Source: Nitrospinota bacterium (GTDB lineage: Bacteria; Nitrospinota_A; JADGAW01). Taken from it: a stretch of 15,650 bases of DNA. The position numbers and the translations under genes are program-made. The DNA lies in assembly GCA_015231815.1 (NCBI GenBank), contig JADGAW010000030.1:1-15650 (forward strand), in the 5' to 3' direction. Below are positions 1 to 6,033 of this stretch, piece after piece (position 1 is the first letter of the stretch; each line of letters starts with the position of its first letter). The notes beneath the pieces were generated by a model, which had not been told where the DNA came from, did not search any database, and was given only the letters and a program-made list of their open reading frames with translations.

Positions 1-2
1 TT

Positions 3-344
3 ATCGGTCATAAACCAAACTTGCATCTAAAACTTGTTGATAAAAAAGAATGTTCTTATCAACTTCCTCACGCAGAATTTATTTTTCATAGAGATAATCT
101 CAGTATTAGTTCTGAAATTGTTGGAGAAGGTATATATCGTCACTTCTTTTTAAATTATTTTGAAGGAAAAGATATATGTGCTCTACTCTCCGGCGATGTC
201 CTCGATAAACCATATGTCACAATGAAGGAAGGTGATTTCATGGCTGCGGCAAATTTATCTTTAAATGCTCCATGTATAAATGCAAAAGAAATAGAAGAGG
301 TAGCAAAAATGTTAAGCAACGATTATTCTTTGCATCTTAAATAA
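3..344 (+). CDS. 3' end of an unrecognised protein gene (cut by left edge)
   Basis: The reading frame is open to the first base of the window and ends at TAA 342-344, so this is the C-terminal part (about 113 residues) of a longer protein. A TTG at 21 could start translation, but no ribosome binding site precedes it and the frame continues upstream, so truncation by the window edge is the better reading. The visible part is soluble, with no membrane segment, mixed charge and a closing amphipathic stretch (about the last 20 residues). I do not recognise the family. It is followed by an 89-base gap and another plus-strand gene that has its own Shine-Dalgarno sequence, so the two could be co-transcribed. 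Function is unknown. Confidence 0.6.
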   Translation: MGHKPNLHLKLVDKKECSYQLPHAEFIFHRDNLSISSEIVGEGIYRHFFLNYFEGKDICALLSGDVLDKPYVTMKEGDFMAAANLSLNAPCINAKEIEEVAKMLSNDYSLHLK

Positions 345-433
345 ACTCGGAGACTTCACCAGACCATATATGTTAGTTTTTCTCTTAAACTGGCTTTCCC
401 AATCTGTGATTAAACATTATCTTTAGGAGCTTT

Positions 434-1117
434 ATGAATTATTGTTTTCTTGATGCTTGTTGTATTGCCTGTAAAGAGCAAATTAAACCTTTTCCAGGAA
501 GTGCTTGTTTCTGCAACCAGAATAATAATCAAATTGGTAAAGGCAGTGTGATACACATGAAAGACATTGAACTTGTGTCAAAGTTGAAATACTGTAGAGG
601 AACAGTAAATGATCCAAAAATGATAACAGATGAAGTTCAAACCTGGGTTTCAGCTTTCTTATCAAATAACTATAAATCTCTTGGGTTCATTGATGAGCCA
701 TATGGCAAAACTGCACCTATCTATTTTGATGATGAAATACTTCAAAGTGAAATACTTAATAAAGTTATTCAACGTGTCAGTGCTAGGTTAGAAAAAATTC
801 TTAATGAAGTTCAAGAAATGATTGATAATGAATTAAGGCGGATAGTTTCAAAAGAAATTTCAGCAGAGATTAAATCTAACAATGAACATTTCAACCATTT
901 AGAAAACTTTAAAAATTGTGTAGTAGAAGAAATTAAAAATAAATCCCTTACAAATAACTTTAGGGATATTGAAAATAACTTAAAAGTGATAATTAATAAT
1001 AACAAAGATAAACCAAAGAAGATTGAAGTTCTAATTAATCCTGATAATTCAAAATCGACTGAAATTCATTATTCAGAAATACCACATGATGAAAATAATA
1101 AAGTGTTAATAGGTTAG
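434..1117 (+). CDS. Unrecognised 227-residue protein: N-terminal Cys cluster plus coiled coil
   Basis: The ATG at 434 is preceded by AGGAG at 425-429 with a 4-base gap, which fixes the start. The first 27 residues carry six cysteines (C4, C9, C10, C13, C25, C27), a pattern that could bind metal or form disulfides; there is no hydrophobic signal sequence. Residues about 105-190 are rich in Glu, Lys, Asn and Leu and look like a long helix or coiled coil. The last 40 residues are Asn/Lys/Asp-rich and probably disordered. Codon use is strongly AT-biased, more so than the HNH/ABC operon or the transposase nearby, which suggests recent acquisition or weak selection. I recognise no domain, and no function should be assigned. 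It lies next to a decayed transposase and upstream of a defence-like operon on the opposite strand. Confidence 0.6.
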   Translation: MNYCFLDACCIACKEQIKPFPGSACFCNQNNNQIGKGSVIHMKDIELVSKLKYCRGTVNDPKMITDEVQTWVSAFLSNNYKSLGFIDEPYGKTAPIYFDDEILQSEILNKVIQRVSARLEKILNEVQEMIDNELRRIVSKEISAEIKSNNEHFNHLENFKNCVVEEIKNKSLTNNFRDIENNLKVIINNNKDKPKKIEVLINPDNSKSTEIHYSEIPHDENNKVLIG

Positions 1118-1202
1118 TATTTTTTTAGTTTATCCAGACTTTTCTTATATCTATTTTTTTCGATTACTTAATTGTTAAAATTAAAAAAAGACCTTTTGGG
1201 GC

Positions 1203-1229
1203 AGTAATCGGGGACAGACGACGATTACT
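1203..1229. repeat. REP-like hairpin at the end of a dead RAYT element
   Basis: AGTAATCG (1203-1210) and its exact reverse complement CGATTACT (1222-1229) flank an 11-base loop containing GGGACAGAC. This is the same layout, 6-8 bp arms around an 11-base loop with GGGxCAGAC, as the repeat beside the intact RAYT gene at 6051-6073. It abuts the end of a RAYT reading-frame remnant, as expected for a REP/RAYT element end. A partial counterpart, CTGTCCCTGAT, lies in inverse orientation at 1501-1511. Confidence 0.55.
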
Positions 1230-1362
1230 ACTGCTTTTCTCTGCTGGATGGTCTCCCAGCTTTTCCTGCAACCACTCTTCTCCCCAACGCAAGACTCACT
1301 TCTTCCTGAAATCGATTATCTCTTAAGGCAAAATTGTCGCTGGTTGCTTGACGAATTTGGCA
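1228..1362 (-). pseudogene. Decayed RAYT (IS200-like, Y1) transposase C-terminus
   Basis: On the minus strand about 44 codons read IRQATSDNFALRDNRFQEE followed by a segment ending ALGRR, then VVAGKAGRPSSREKQ and a stop. This resembles the C-terminal tail of REP-associated tyrosine transposases: an FALxDxRF-like motif, an LGRRV-like motif, then a GRP-basic end. The catalytic N-terminal domain (HUH and Tyr motifs) is absent. Upstream the frame runs into an 11-G homopolymer (1365-1375) and then sequence with no transposase similarity that I can see. It is therefore a fragment. It belongs to a different RAYT subtype from the intact copy at 6114-6824, whose tail reads RGGDRKSEAF. The remainder of 1376-1500 holds no gene that I can support. 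Confidence 0.6.
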
Positions 1363-1516
1363 TTGGGGGGGGGGGCATTTGCATAGCATTTGAGCATTTG
1401 GGGTCTTATATGGACATCCACATATTGTCAAGGGTTTTTCAGTGTTTCATTTAGGTAAAGATTGTAGCCATCGTCGGACTTTTTATGAAATTTTTTATTT
1501 CTGTCCCTGATGAAAT

Positions 1517-1550
1517 AATCGATAGGGTCAGACTAATAATCGGGGTCGGA
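1517..1550 (+). repeat. RAYT-end / REP-like repeat copy 1
   Basis: AATCGATAGGGTCAGACT (1517-1534) matches the left-end repeat of the intact RAYT unit (6051-6068) except for the last base read. A second, looser unit, AATCGGGGTCGGA, follows at 1538-1550. The pairing downstream arm (TCGATT) is lost here, so this copy is degenerate. It sits 107 bases beyond the stop codon of the DUF2326 ATPase gene and marks the left border of the ABC-3C operon segment. Confidence 0.6.
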
Positions 1551-1611
1551 TACACATTAAATAATCAATGAAAGGCAGTGACGCTCACTATTTTCTAAAA
1601 GTTAATCGTTT

Positions 1612-1645
1612 CTAAAGAAAAGAAAGAAAAGGGGCGTTACCCTTT
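1612..1645 (-). terminator. Probable intrinsic terminator of the ABC-3C operon
   Basis: Reading the minus strand just past the ATPase stop codon, AAAGGG (1645-1640), a 6-base loop and CCCTTT (1633-1628) form a hairpin. It is followed by a pyrimidine tract of about 16 bases that is mostly T. The position, 12 bases after the stop, fits a Rho-independent terminator. The stem is short, so strength is uncertain. Confidence 0.5.
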
Positions 1646-1656
1646 GCAAGTTGCAC

Positions 1657-3357
1657 TCATTCAAACCGAAAGAGTTTGTCTGTTTGTGAAAGTGACAGTA
1701 CTTCGTATTGTCTTACGTCAATGTCCTTCGGTAGTTTGTCCCTGAGAACGGGTAGGATGTATTGGCAGTTTATTCCGCTGACAATTTCTGTCAAGAGACT
1801 GTTGATTTGGTTATCGTGGACGTTTTCGATTTGATCTTGCAGAATGAAGTGGAGGCATGGAAAATCAATGGAGTCGGCAAACTGAATGTAAGCCAAGTCG
1901 AAGGAAGCCATCTGACCCTTTTTCTTGCCCGTTCCCAAATTACCGCCGATACTGCTGATATTAAGTTCGTATCCCTTCTCATTTTTGTCAGAACTCAGGA
2001 TGAACTGCTCCCCATAAAGACGGTTGGAAATATCTGAAAAATAGCTGTTAAAGGTGGCAATTCTTTTTTGAATCAGTTCATCCTTCGAGTTGATGCCGTC
2101 ATCAATGTCCTTGATTTCATCATTGATGTTCTTAAGCTTATTGTGGGTGGTTTCCCAGAGCTTCTTTTGCTCCTCAAGTGCGCCTTTTTTCTCAAAGCTT
2201 TTGTTCAGCTCTGAAATGATTTTTTGCAATTCATCTATTGCCCCGCTTTTTTGCAATTTCTCCGTAAGACTTTTCTCGGTAGCCAAGAGTTCGTTCAGTT
2301 TCCGTTTGGTTGCGCTTAACTCTGCTTCGAGTTCTGGCAGTTCCTGAGTGATGAACTTTACTTTCTCCCCAACCATTTGGTTATGAAAGGTCAACGTTTC
2401 TTCAAATGATTTCTGTAATTCCGGAATAAGGGACTTTGCTTCGTTATAAAGGTTTTTTATTTGTTGGGTATTGATATTGGAGACTTCGCTTTCCAGATCA
2501 TTTTTGCTCTCAATAATTAATTCCCTCCTTAATTCCAACCGGCTGAGTAGTGTTGAACGGGAATTTACCTCGCCCTTAATTTTATTCAAGGACTCCAGTT
2601 CTTTTTCAAAGTCCTTGTTGAGGTTAAAGCTGTCTTTCTTACGGGTGAGTTCATCAATCATTCTATTTAAGACGATTAACGACTGCTCTATCTGGGAGAG
2701 GTTGCTCTCTGTATGAAGTCTTTTTTGAAGCCCCTCCTCAACTTTTCTCTGACCCAATAGCCGTTGTTTTCTCTCTGAATTGTCTAAGTCGATTCCCAAC
2801 CAGAAGAGGTAGAGAGCTTCGTATTCATCATTGCTTGTTGTTGGGTGCAGAACTCTCGTGGTATTTTGCAACCTGTTCTTTTCATCGCGAATATTCTTTG
2901 CAATAATCTGACGAATCGTTGGCTTGGGCGAGGTGGAATGAAAAATGAGTTTTTTCAGTTCCTTACGAAAGTCAGGGTTGCCATATGAAACCCCGTTAAT
3001 TTCCTGAATTTTATCGCCATATGTGAGGAAATTTCTTCTAATGAGCACTTCATCAGAGGATGCCTCTTCCAAATCCTCCTTGAGAAGAAGAGTAATGACA
3101 ATGTTATTCTCTTGCAGAAAACTTTTTACGTTTGTATTTCCTTGTTTTTTATATTCAGTGTCTTCATAGATGTTTTTCCCGTCACCACCAAGACAGAAAT
3201 CAATAAGTCTCAAGACCGTCGTTTTGCCGACATTGTTGCCAGACTCTTTCCTATCTTCCGTTTTGGTTTCATCAACAATAAGGTTAATGCCTTTTTCAAA
3301 GAGAATTTCCCTAATGGTGGTTGTATTGTTTTCAATCAGCAGTTTTTTCAGGAACAT
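1657..3357 (-). CDS. DUF2326-type ABC/SMC-like ATPase, ABC-3C system ATPase component
   Basis: This 566-residue protein has an SMC/RecN-like plan. The N-terminal P-loop SGNNVGKTT lies at residues 39-47 with Lys45, followed by the family-typical IDFCLGG. A long Glu/Lys/Leu-rich coiled coil spans about residues 195-440. The C-terminal half-ATPase has a signature-like GTGKKKGQ segment (475-482), SFDLAY (485-490) and a hydrophobic strand ending in Q507-D508 that is a candidate Walker B. This C-terminal block matches the DUF2326 domain as I know it. Such ATPases are the motor or sensor subunits of the predicted ABC-three-component conflict systems, thought to act on DNA or nucleoprotein. The gene is last in a three-gene operon; its ATG lies inside the 3' end of the middle-component gene (10-base overlap) with no clear Shine-Dalgarno sequence, which suggests translational coupling. 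ATPase assignment is strong; the defence role is inferred from context. Confidence 0.85.
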   Translation of the reverse strand: MFLKKLLIENNTTTIREILFEKGINLIVDETKTEDRKESGNNVGKTTVLRLIDFCLGGDGKNIYEDTEYKKQGNTNVKSFLQENNIVITLLLKEDLEEASSDEVLIRRNFLTYGDKIQEINGVSYGNPDFRKELKKLIFHSTSPKPTIRQIIAKNIRDEKNRLQNTTRVLHPTTSNDEYEALYLFWLGIDLDNSERKQRLLGQRKVEEGLQKRLHTESNLSQIEQSLIVLNRMIDELTRKKDSFNLNKDFEKELESLNKIKGEVNSRSTLLSRLELRRELIIESKNDLESEVSNINTQQIKNLYNEAKSLIPELQKSFEETLTFHNQMVGEKVKFITQELPELEAELSATKRKLNELLATEKSLTEKLQKSGAIDELQKIISELNKSFEKKGALEEQKKLWETTHNKLKNINDEIKDIDDGINSKDELIQKRIATFNSYFSDISNRLYGEQFILSSDKNEKGYELNISSIGGNLGTGKKKGQMASFDLAYIQFADSIDFPCLHFILQDQIENVHDNQINSLLTEIVSGINCQYILPVLRDKLPKDIDVRQYEVLSLSQTDKLFRFE

Positions 3358-3578
3358 ATTTCGATGCCGTCTTCATTGTTGTTAATTGCCCCAAGCAGAA
3401 AAAGCCAATCGAGGGTCAAGGAGAACAGGTTCATAGAGATGTTCTCCTGTTGTTTTAATTCCTGAAATATATCGAAAAAGCGCAGTTTTTTTTCGGGCGC
3501 ATTTCGTATGATTTCCAGCACAATTGCACCAAGGTAGTAGAGCTTTCTTTCCGGTTGAATATCTTTTCCGAGAATCAT
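3348..3578 (-). CDS. ABC-3C middle component (MC6-like), 76 residues
   Basis: This is a small soluble protein with a predicted all-helical then strand layout. It begins MILGKDIQPERKLYYLGA, followed by ILEIIRNAP-like helices and a closing LDWLFLLGAINNNEDGIEI winged-helix-like segment. The start motif, the length of 75-80 residues and the position between an effector gene and a DUF2326 ATPase match the MC6 class of middle components described for ABC-3C systems. Its start shares an ATGA with the stop of the HNH gene (4-base overlap), and its end overlaps the ATPase start by 10 bases, so all three proteins are probably made in fixed ratio. The family's presumed role is to bridge ATPase and effector; that is inference from comparative genomics, not something the sequence proves. 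Confidence 0.75.
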   Translation of the reverse strand: MILGKDIQPERKLYYLGAIVLEIIRNAPEKKLRFFDIFQELKQQENISMNLFSLTLDWLFLLGAINNNEDGIEICS

Positions 3579-4432
3579 TTTCTTGGGGGTTGTTCGAGTA
3601 TCTTACATCTCATAAAAGCGTCAACCATGATGATTGGCAACGCAAAAATCGTTTCTTCTGAAAAGCGAGCTTCATTCTTATCAAGAACTTCCTGCAAGGC
3701 ATTTTCAATGTCTTCAAATATATCGTCAGCTCTTTCCTGAATTATCGCTAATGGATTCGTGGCATCAGCAACATAAGCTCCTTTGGTCTTCAAATAAAGA
3801 TGTCTGATAATTCGCAGAAGCTTTTCTTTTTTGAAGGAACCCTGATTTTCCAGTTCGGCATAAATTCCATTAATTTTAGTGTGGTAGACCTTATATTCCT
3901 CTATTAAATATTTATTTCTTTTTACTGCGTTATGCTTAATTTTATCTTCAATCTTAAAGGTATCCAATACTTCCTTGTTTTGATCATCTTCTTCAAAAGC
4001 AGTATCGGCAATTGCGCTGATGGCAAGTTTTAATATGGAGGGGTTAGAGCTTAGTTGATGGAGACGCATGCTTTCATGACTCTTCTTCCATTCCTGAAGC
4101 AATTCAACGGGATATTTGTCCTCATTTTCCTTGTTGTCAATCATGCTATGACATTCATCACAAAGAAGAATCAGGTTGTTGTAATGCCTTCGTTCATCAA
4201 CATCCATAGAATGGTTATATCGTGGCCCTTTCGGGCTGGCTCCTTCAATATGTGCAATCTTGCTGAGAAGCGTTTCTCCATCACGTGCGATTAATGGCTT
4301 CGAGCAGTTTGGAGCAGCGCATTGACCTCCAGAGAGAGTATCAAGTCTTCTTACCGTTGTTGGTTTGTATTGTCTGGATTTATCAGTCATGCTCTCATGG
4401 TTAATTTCCTTTAGATTATAACTGGCATTCAT
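3575..4432 (-). CDS. HNH nuclease with ABC-3C C-terminal domain (effector)
   Basis: The N-terminal half is an HNH endonuclease: zinc-knuckle cysteines C38/C43 and C91/C94, first HNH His in AHIEG (H61), then NNLILLCDECHSMID with the final His at 95. The half from about residue 150 to 285 is helical and charged and ends in LPIIMVDAFMRCKIL; it resembles the C-terminal domains that couple diverse effectors to ABC-3C ATPases. The likely activity is metal-dependent DNA cleavage controlled by the ATPase. The start is uncertain. ATG 4432 has no Shine-Dalgarno sequence, while the in-frame ATG at 4390 (MTDKSRQYKPTTVRRL) follows GAGAGC and better matches where this family usually begins. A TATAAT at 4421-4416 between the two would also favour the shorter form. 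The stop overlaps the next start as ATGA. HNH assignment is firm; system membership rests on the two partners. Confidence 0.82.
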   Translation of the reverse strand: MNASYNLKEINHESMTDKSRQYKPTTVRRLDTLSGGQCAAPNCSKPLIARDGETLLSKIAHIEGASPKGPRYNHSMDVDERRHYNNLILLCDECHSMIDNKENEDKYPVELLQEWKKSHESMRLHQLSSNPSILKLAISAIADTAFEEDDQNKEVLDTFKIEDKIKHNAVKRNKYLIEEYKVYHTKINGIYAELENQGSFKKEKLLRIIRHLYLKTKGAYVADATNPLAIIQERADDIFEDIENALQEVLDKNEARFSEETIFALPIIMVDAFMRCKILEQPPRK

Positions 4433-4513
4433 TGCAGGAAACTATTATTCTGCACTATTTGGCAGCAACTACATAATTAAAAATATTCTACCATCACCGT
4501 ACAACTTTATTGT

Positions 4514-4567
4514 AATCAATAGAATCAATAGGAATCAATAGGAATCAATAGGGTCAGACTCGATTGA
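4514..4567 (+). repeat. RAYT-end / REP-like repeat copy 2 with tandem 10-mers
   Basis: Four tandem units of the AATCAATAGG type occupy 4514-4552. The last runs straight into GGGTCAGACTCGATTGA (4551-4567), which is identical over 17 bases to the left end of the intact RAYT unit (6059-6075). TCAAT (4545-4549) can pair with ATTGA (4563-4567) around the conserved loop. It is a direct copy separated from the RAYT unit by the toxin-antitoxin segment, and it lies 82 bases upstream of the HNH start. Confidence 0.8.
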
Positions 4568-4671
4568 AATTAACTTACTACAATCGACAAAGACGGATTA
4601 GTTAATTATAGATGATTCGCTATACATTCATAATCATCGTTTTAAAGTTGGATATTGTAGTATAAGTTTGG

Positions 4672-4718
4672 AAAATTAGATAAGGATAAAGATTTATTTA
4701 TATCCTTCTAATTTTTTT
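4672..4718 (+). terminator. AT-rich terminator-like hairpin
   Basis: AAAATTAGA plus AGGATA on the left (4672-4688, with a 2-base TA bulge) pairs with TATCCTTCTAATTTT (4701-4715), and a run of seven Ts follows (4712-4718). The shape is that of a Rho-independent terminator for plus-strand transcription. No plus-strand gene precedes it, so it may be a relic brought in with neighbouring mobile DNA or may block read-through towards the toxin-antitoxin genes. The flanks 4568-4671 and 4719-4791 show nothing else that I can identify. Confidence 0.4.
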
Positions 4719-4791
4719 GCCGAATTCAGGATAAAACGTTCTTCTTCATGAACAACAGGAGCAATCGATTATGCCCTATTGTTGAGCTTTT

Positions 4792-5001
4792 TTAAAAGGT
4801 GATTATTCTCACGATGTTAATGGAATGCAAAGTTTTATCTGCGGAAAAAAGCGATGTCTTTTTCTCAAGGGCTGTGGCGACAATGATCACATCAGGCAAC
4901 TTTATTTTATAGCCGCACCTGATGTGCAACACAGAGGTCAGGAGGGTAAAGCAATGGAGGGATAATAGAACTTCAAGTTGGCGATGAAAGTTCCATCCTT
5001 T
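4792..5001 (-). pseudogene. VapC-like PIN-domain toxin, C-terminal fragment
   Basis: On the minus strand an open frame after a TAG at 5004-5002 ends at TAA 4794-4792. Its last 40 or so codons read YKIKLPDVIIVATALEKKTS followed by LFSADKTLHS and a hydrophobic end. This is the third and fourth acidic region of a PIN domain: LPDxIIxATA (third Asp) and xxADK (fourth Asp). The first acid (an N-terminal hydrophobic-D motif) and the conserved Glu are missing and there is no plausible start codon. Recognisable homology begins near 4930; the 5' part up to 5001 is open but unrecognised. The sequence differs from the intact VapC at 5594-5992, so it is a separate, older toxin gene. The 3' end of a group II intron lies directly upstream, so the intron may have landed in or beside this gene. 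Confidence 0.6.
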
Positions 5002-5028
5002 CTATCATCTAAGAAAAAGAATCAAGTT

Positions 5029-5102
5029 GTCGGGTGGCCCAGAGGAACTTCCCTGTCAGGCTCCCACAGAACCCTACGTGAAACTCTCGCTTCATAGGGC
5101 CC
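5029..5102 (-). mobile_element. Group II intron 3' end (domains V and VI), degenerate
   Basis: The minus strand from 5102 to 5069 is a 34-base hairpin with the size and layout of group II intron domain V. A 5' arm GGGCCCTATG pairs with CACGTAGGGTTC, a 2-base bulge is present, and a distal stem is closed by a GAGA tetraloop. The catalytic triad AGC expected at positions 2-4 reads GGC, while the 6-29 pair has changed from the usual G-C to C-G, preserving pairing. Next comes TGTGGGAGCC and a second stem-loop with a candidate branch-point A in CCACCCGAC, 7 bases from the presumed 3' splice site at 5029; the end is A-C as the 3'-AY rule requires. No reverse transcriptase frame is left, so the element is dead and truncated at its 5' side. 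Family knowledge supplies the fold; the match was made by eye. Confidence 0.65.
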
Positions 5103-5260
5103 TTCATGTCCCTGCAATTACCCGTATTGCATAAATTGAAAGTTCCTCCCGTTTCCGGTGACCTTCATTTATTTTGGACATGTCAGTTCCTTCGCTCCAT
5201 TCCCATCACAGGGACTTCATCACTTTTCTTTTGTTGACTCAACGTAAAGGAATTAAGGAG
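5103..5260. other. Non-coding stretch, probable intron remnant upstream of domain V
   Basis: This sits on the 5' side of the domain V hairpin (minus strand), where a complete group II intron would carry domain IV and its reverse transcriptase. The only frame is a 25-codon minus-strand ORF (5181-5104) ending just before domain V; it has no recognisable motif. It is probably intron debris truncated where the vapBC segment begins, but that is inference from position alone. Confidence 0.35.
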
Positions 5261-5266
5261 TTCGTA

Positions 5267-5295
5267 TTGACTTTTTCATGATTCCATACTACAAT
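5267..5295 (+). promoter_or_regulatory. Sigma70-type promoter of the vapBC operon
   Basis: TTGACT (-35, 5267-5272) and TACAAT (-10, 5290-5295) are separated by exactly 17 bases. Transcription would start near 5302, about 20 bases before the antitoxin ATG, leaving room for the AGGAGG ribosome binding site at 5311-5316. This is the best-formed promoter in the window. Confidence 0.7.
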
Positions 5296-5304
5296 TTCAT
5301 GAAA
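5274..5304 (+). promoter_or_regulatory. Candidate VapB operator: two TTTCATGA boxes 21 bp apart
   Basis: TTTCATGA occurs at 5274-5281, within the promoter spacer, and again at 5295-5302, where it extends to the perfect palindrome TTTCATGAAA (5295-5304) over the -10 and start site. The centre-to-centre distance of 21 bp is two helical turns. Ribbon-helix-helix antitoxins usually bind paired short boxes like this to repress their own operon, so autoregulation is likely, though not shown here. Confidence 0.55.
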
Positions 5305-5321
5305 CATAAAAGGAGGCAAAA

Positions 5322-5594
5322 ATGGCAAATTTACAAATCAAGGGTATTGATGAAGGCTTTTATCAGCAAATCAAAGAACTCGCATCATTAGAAAACCGCT
5401 CGGTAAGTCAGCAAGTTCTCTATTTGGTCAAGGAGTACTTAACCAAAGAAAAAACTATCAAAAGCACAAAGACACCCGCCCAGACATTATTGGAACTCTC
5501 CGGCTCCTGGAACGACATCAGGTCTGAAGGTGAAATCGTGGAAGAAATAAAAAGAGGCAGAAAAAACTCAACGAAATTAACGAAAGGTCTCTAA
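5322..5594 (+). CDS. vapB: VapB/FitA-like ribbon-helix-helix antitoxin
   Basis: The 90-residue protein begins MANLQIKGIDEGFYQQIKEL, continues ASLENRSVSQQVLYLVKEYL, and fits a ribbon-helix-helix DNA-binding domain: strand (residues 2-7), helix (9-20), turn with NRSVSQQV, and second helix to about 40. The C-terminal half (about 50-80, including SWNDIRSEGEIVEEIKRGR) is the tail that usually wraps around and blocks the PIN toxin. AGGAGG at 5311-5316 with a 5-base gap sets the start. The stop shares a base with the toxin start (TAATG), so the pair is translationally coupled in antitoxin-first order. It should repress its own promoter, probably through the TTTCATGA boxes, and neutralise the downstream toxin. 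The fold and the pairing are both clear; partner specificity is inferred. Confidence 0.85.
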   Translation: MANLQIKGIDEGFYQQIKELASLENRSVSQQVLYLVKEYLTKEKTIKSTKTPAQTLLELSGSWNDIRSEGEIVEEIKRGRKNSTKLTKGL

Positions 5595-5992
5595 TGTACC
5601 TTCTTGACACTGACACGATAATCTATTCCCTCAAAGGAAATGAAGCGGTAAGGCAGAACCTCAACAAACGTGTTCTGGAATCCATAAAGATCAGCGCAAT
5701 TACCCTTATGGAACTTTACTATGGAGCCCATAAGTCTCAAAAAGTCGAAAGCAACATCGCAAAAATAAAAGCCATAGAGAACTCTCTTGAGGTCATGGCA
5801 ATAAATCCTGAATTATCGGAGATATTCGGAATGCTTAAGTCCCAGCTTGAGAAAAAAGGAACGCCCCTTGATGACTTTGACCTCATCATTGCCTCAACCG
5901 CCCTCACCTACAACCTGACCTTGGTTAGCAACAACGAAAGGCATTTCCGAAGAATCGACGGACTAAAGCTGGAAAACTGGACAGTAGGCTGA
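5594..5992 (+). CDS. vapC: VapC-like PIN-domain ribonuclease toxin
   Basis: This 132-residue protein is full length for a VapC. It starts MYLLDTDTIIYSLKG with the first acidic residue D5 (and D7), has the conserved Glu in ITLMELYYGA (E40), the third acid in PLDDFDLIIASTAL (D96, with D93/D94 nearby), and ends with the family LVSNNERHFRRIDGLKLENW segment. In that segment Asn113-Asn114 replace the fourth Asp seen in some members, a common variation. The expected activity is Mg-dependent endoribonuclease cleavage of tRNA or rRNA that halts translation when VapB is degraded. ATG overlaps the vapB stop by one base. All visible catalytic positions are intact, so the pair is probably active. No clear terminator follows; the next feature is the RAYT left-end repeat, 42 bases downstream. 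Confidence 0.88.
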   Translation: MYLLDTDTIIYSLKGNEAVRQNLNKRVLESIKISAITLMELYYGAHKSQKVESNIAKIKAIENSLEVMAINPELSEIFGMLKSQLEKKGTPLDDFDLIIASTALTYNLTLVSNNERHFRRIDGLKLENWTVG

Positions 5993-6033
5993 CACCCCTT
6001 TGTCATAAACCGCTCAATGATAAAAAAGGCTTA

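Noticed and set aside
1160..1200. Possible terminator after the gene ending at 1117
   Set aside because: Runs of T and A with an AAAAAGACCTTTT pairing, but no G-C stem and no T-tract after it; not supportable.
3112..3465. 117-residue plus-strand ORF opposite the ATPase and middle-component genes
   Set aside because: Antisense to two well-supported overlapping genes, with no motif and low-complexity Phe/Ser composition.
4514..4552. Tandem AATCAATAGG units as a CRISPR array or iteron origin
   Set aside because: Units are 10 bp and contiguous with no spacers, no cas or rep gene is near, and the same units precede the RAYT gene, so they belong to the REP-like repeat.
4892..4923. ATCAGG ... CCTGAT inverted repeat
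   Set aside because: Six-base arms with a 20-base gap inside the vapC fragment; expected by chance and explained by the decayed coding sequence.
5104..5181. 25-codon minus-strand ORF just before the group II intron domain V
   Set aside because: Too short, with no recognisable motif, and it lies in probable intron debris; chance or a remnant is more likely than a gene.
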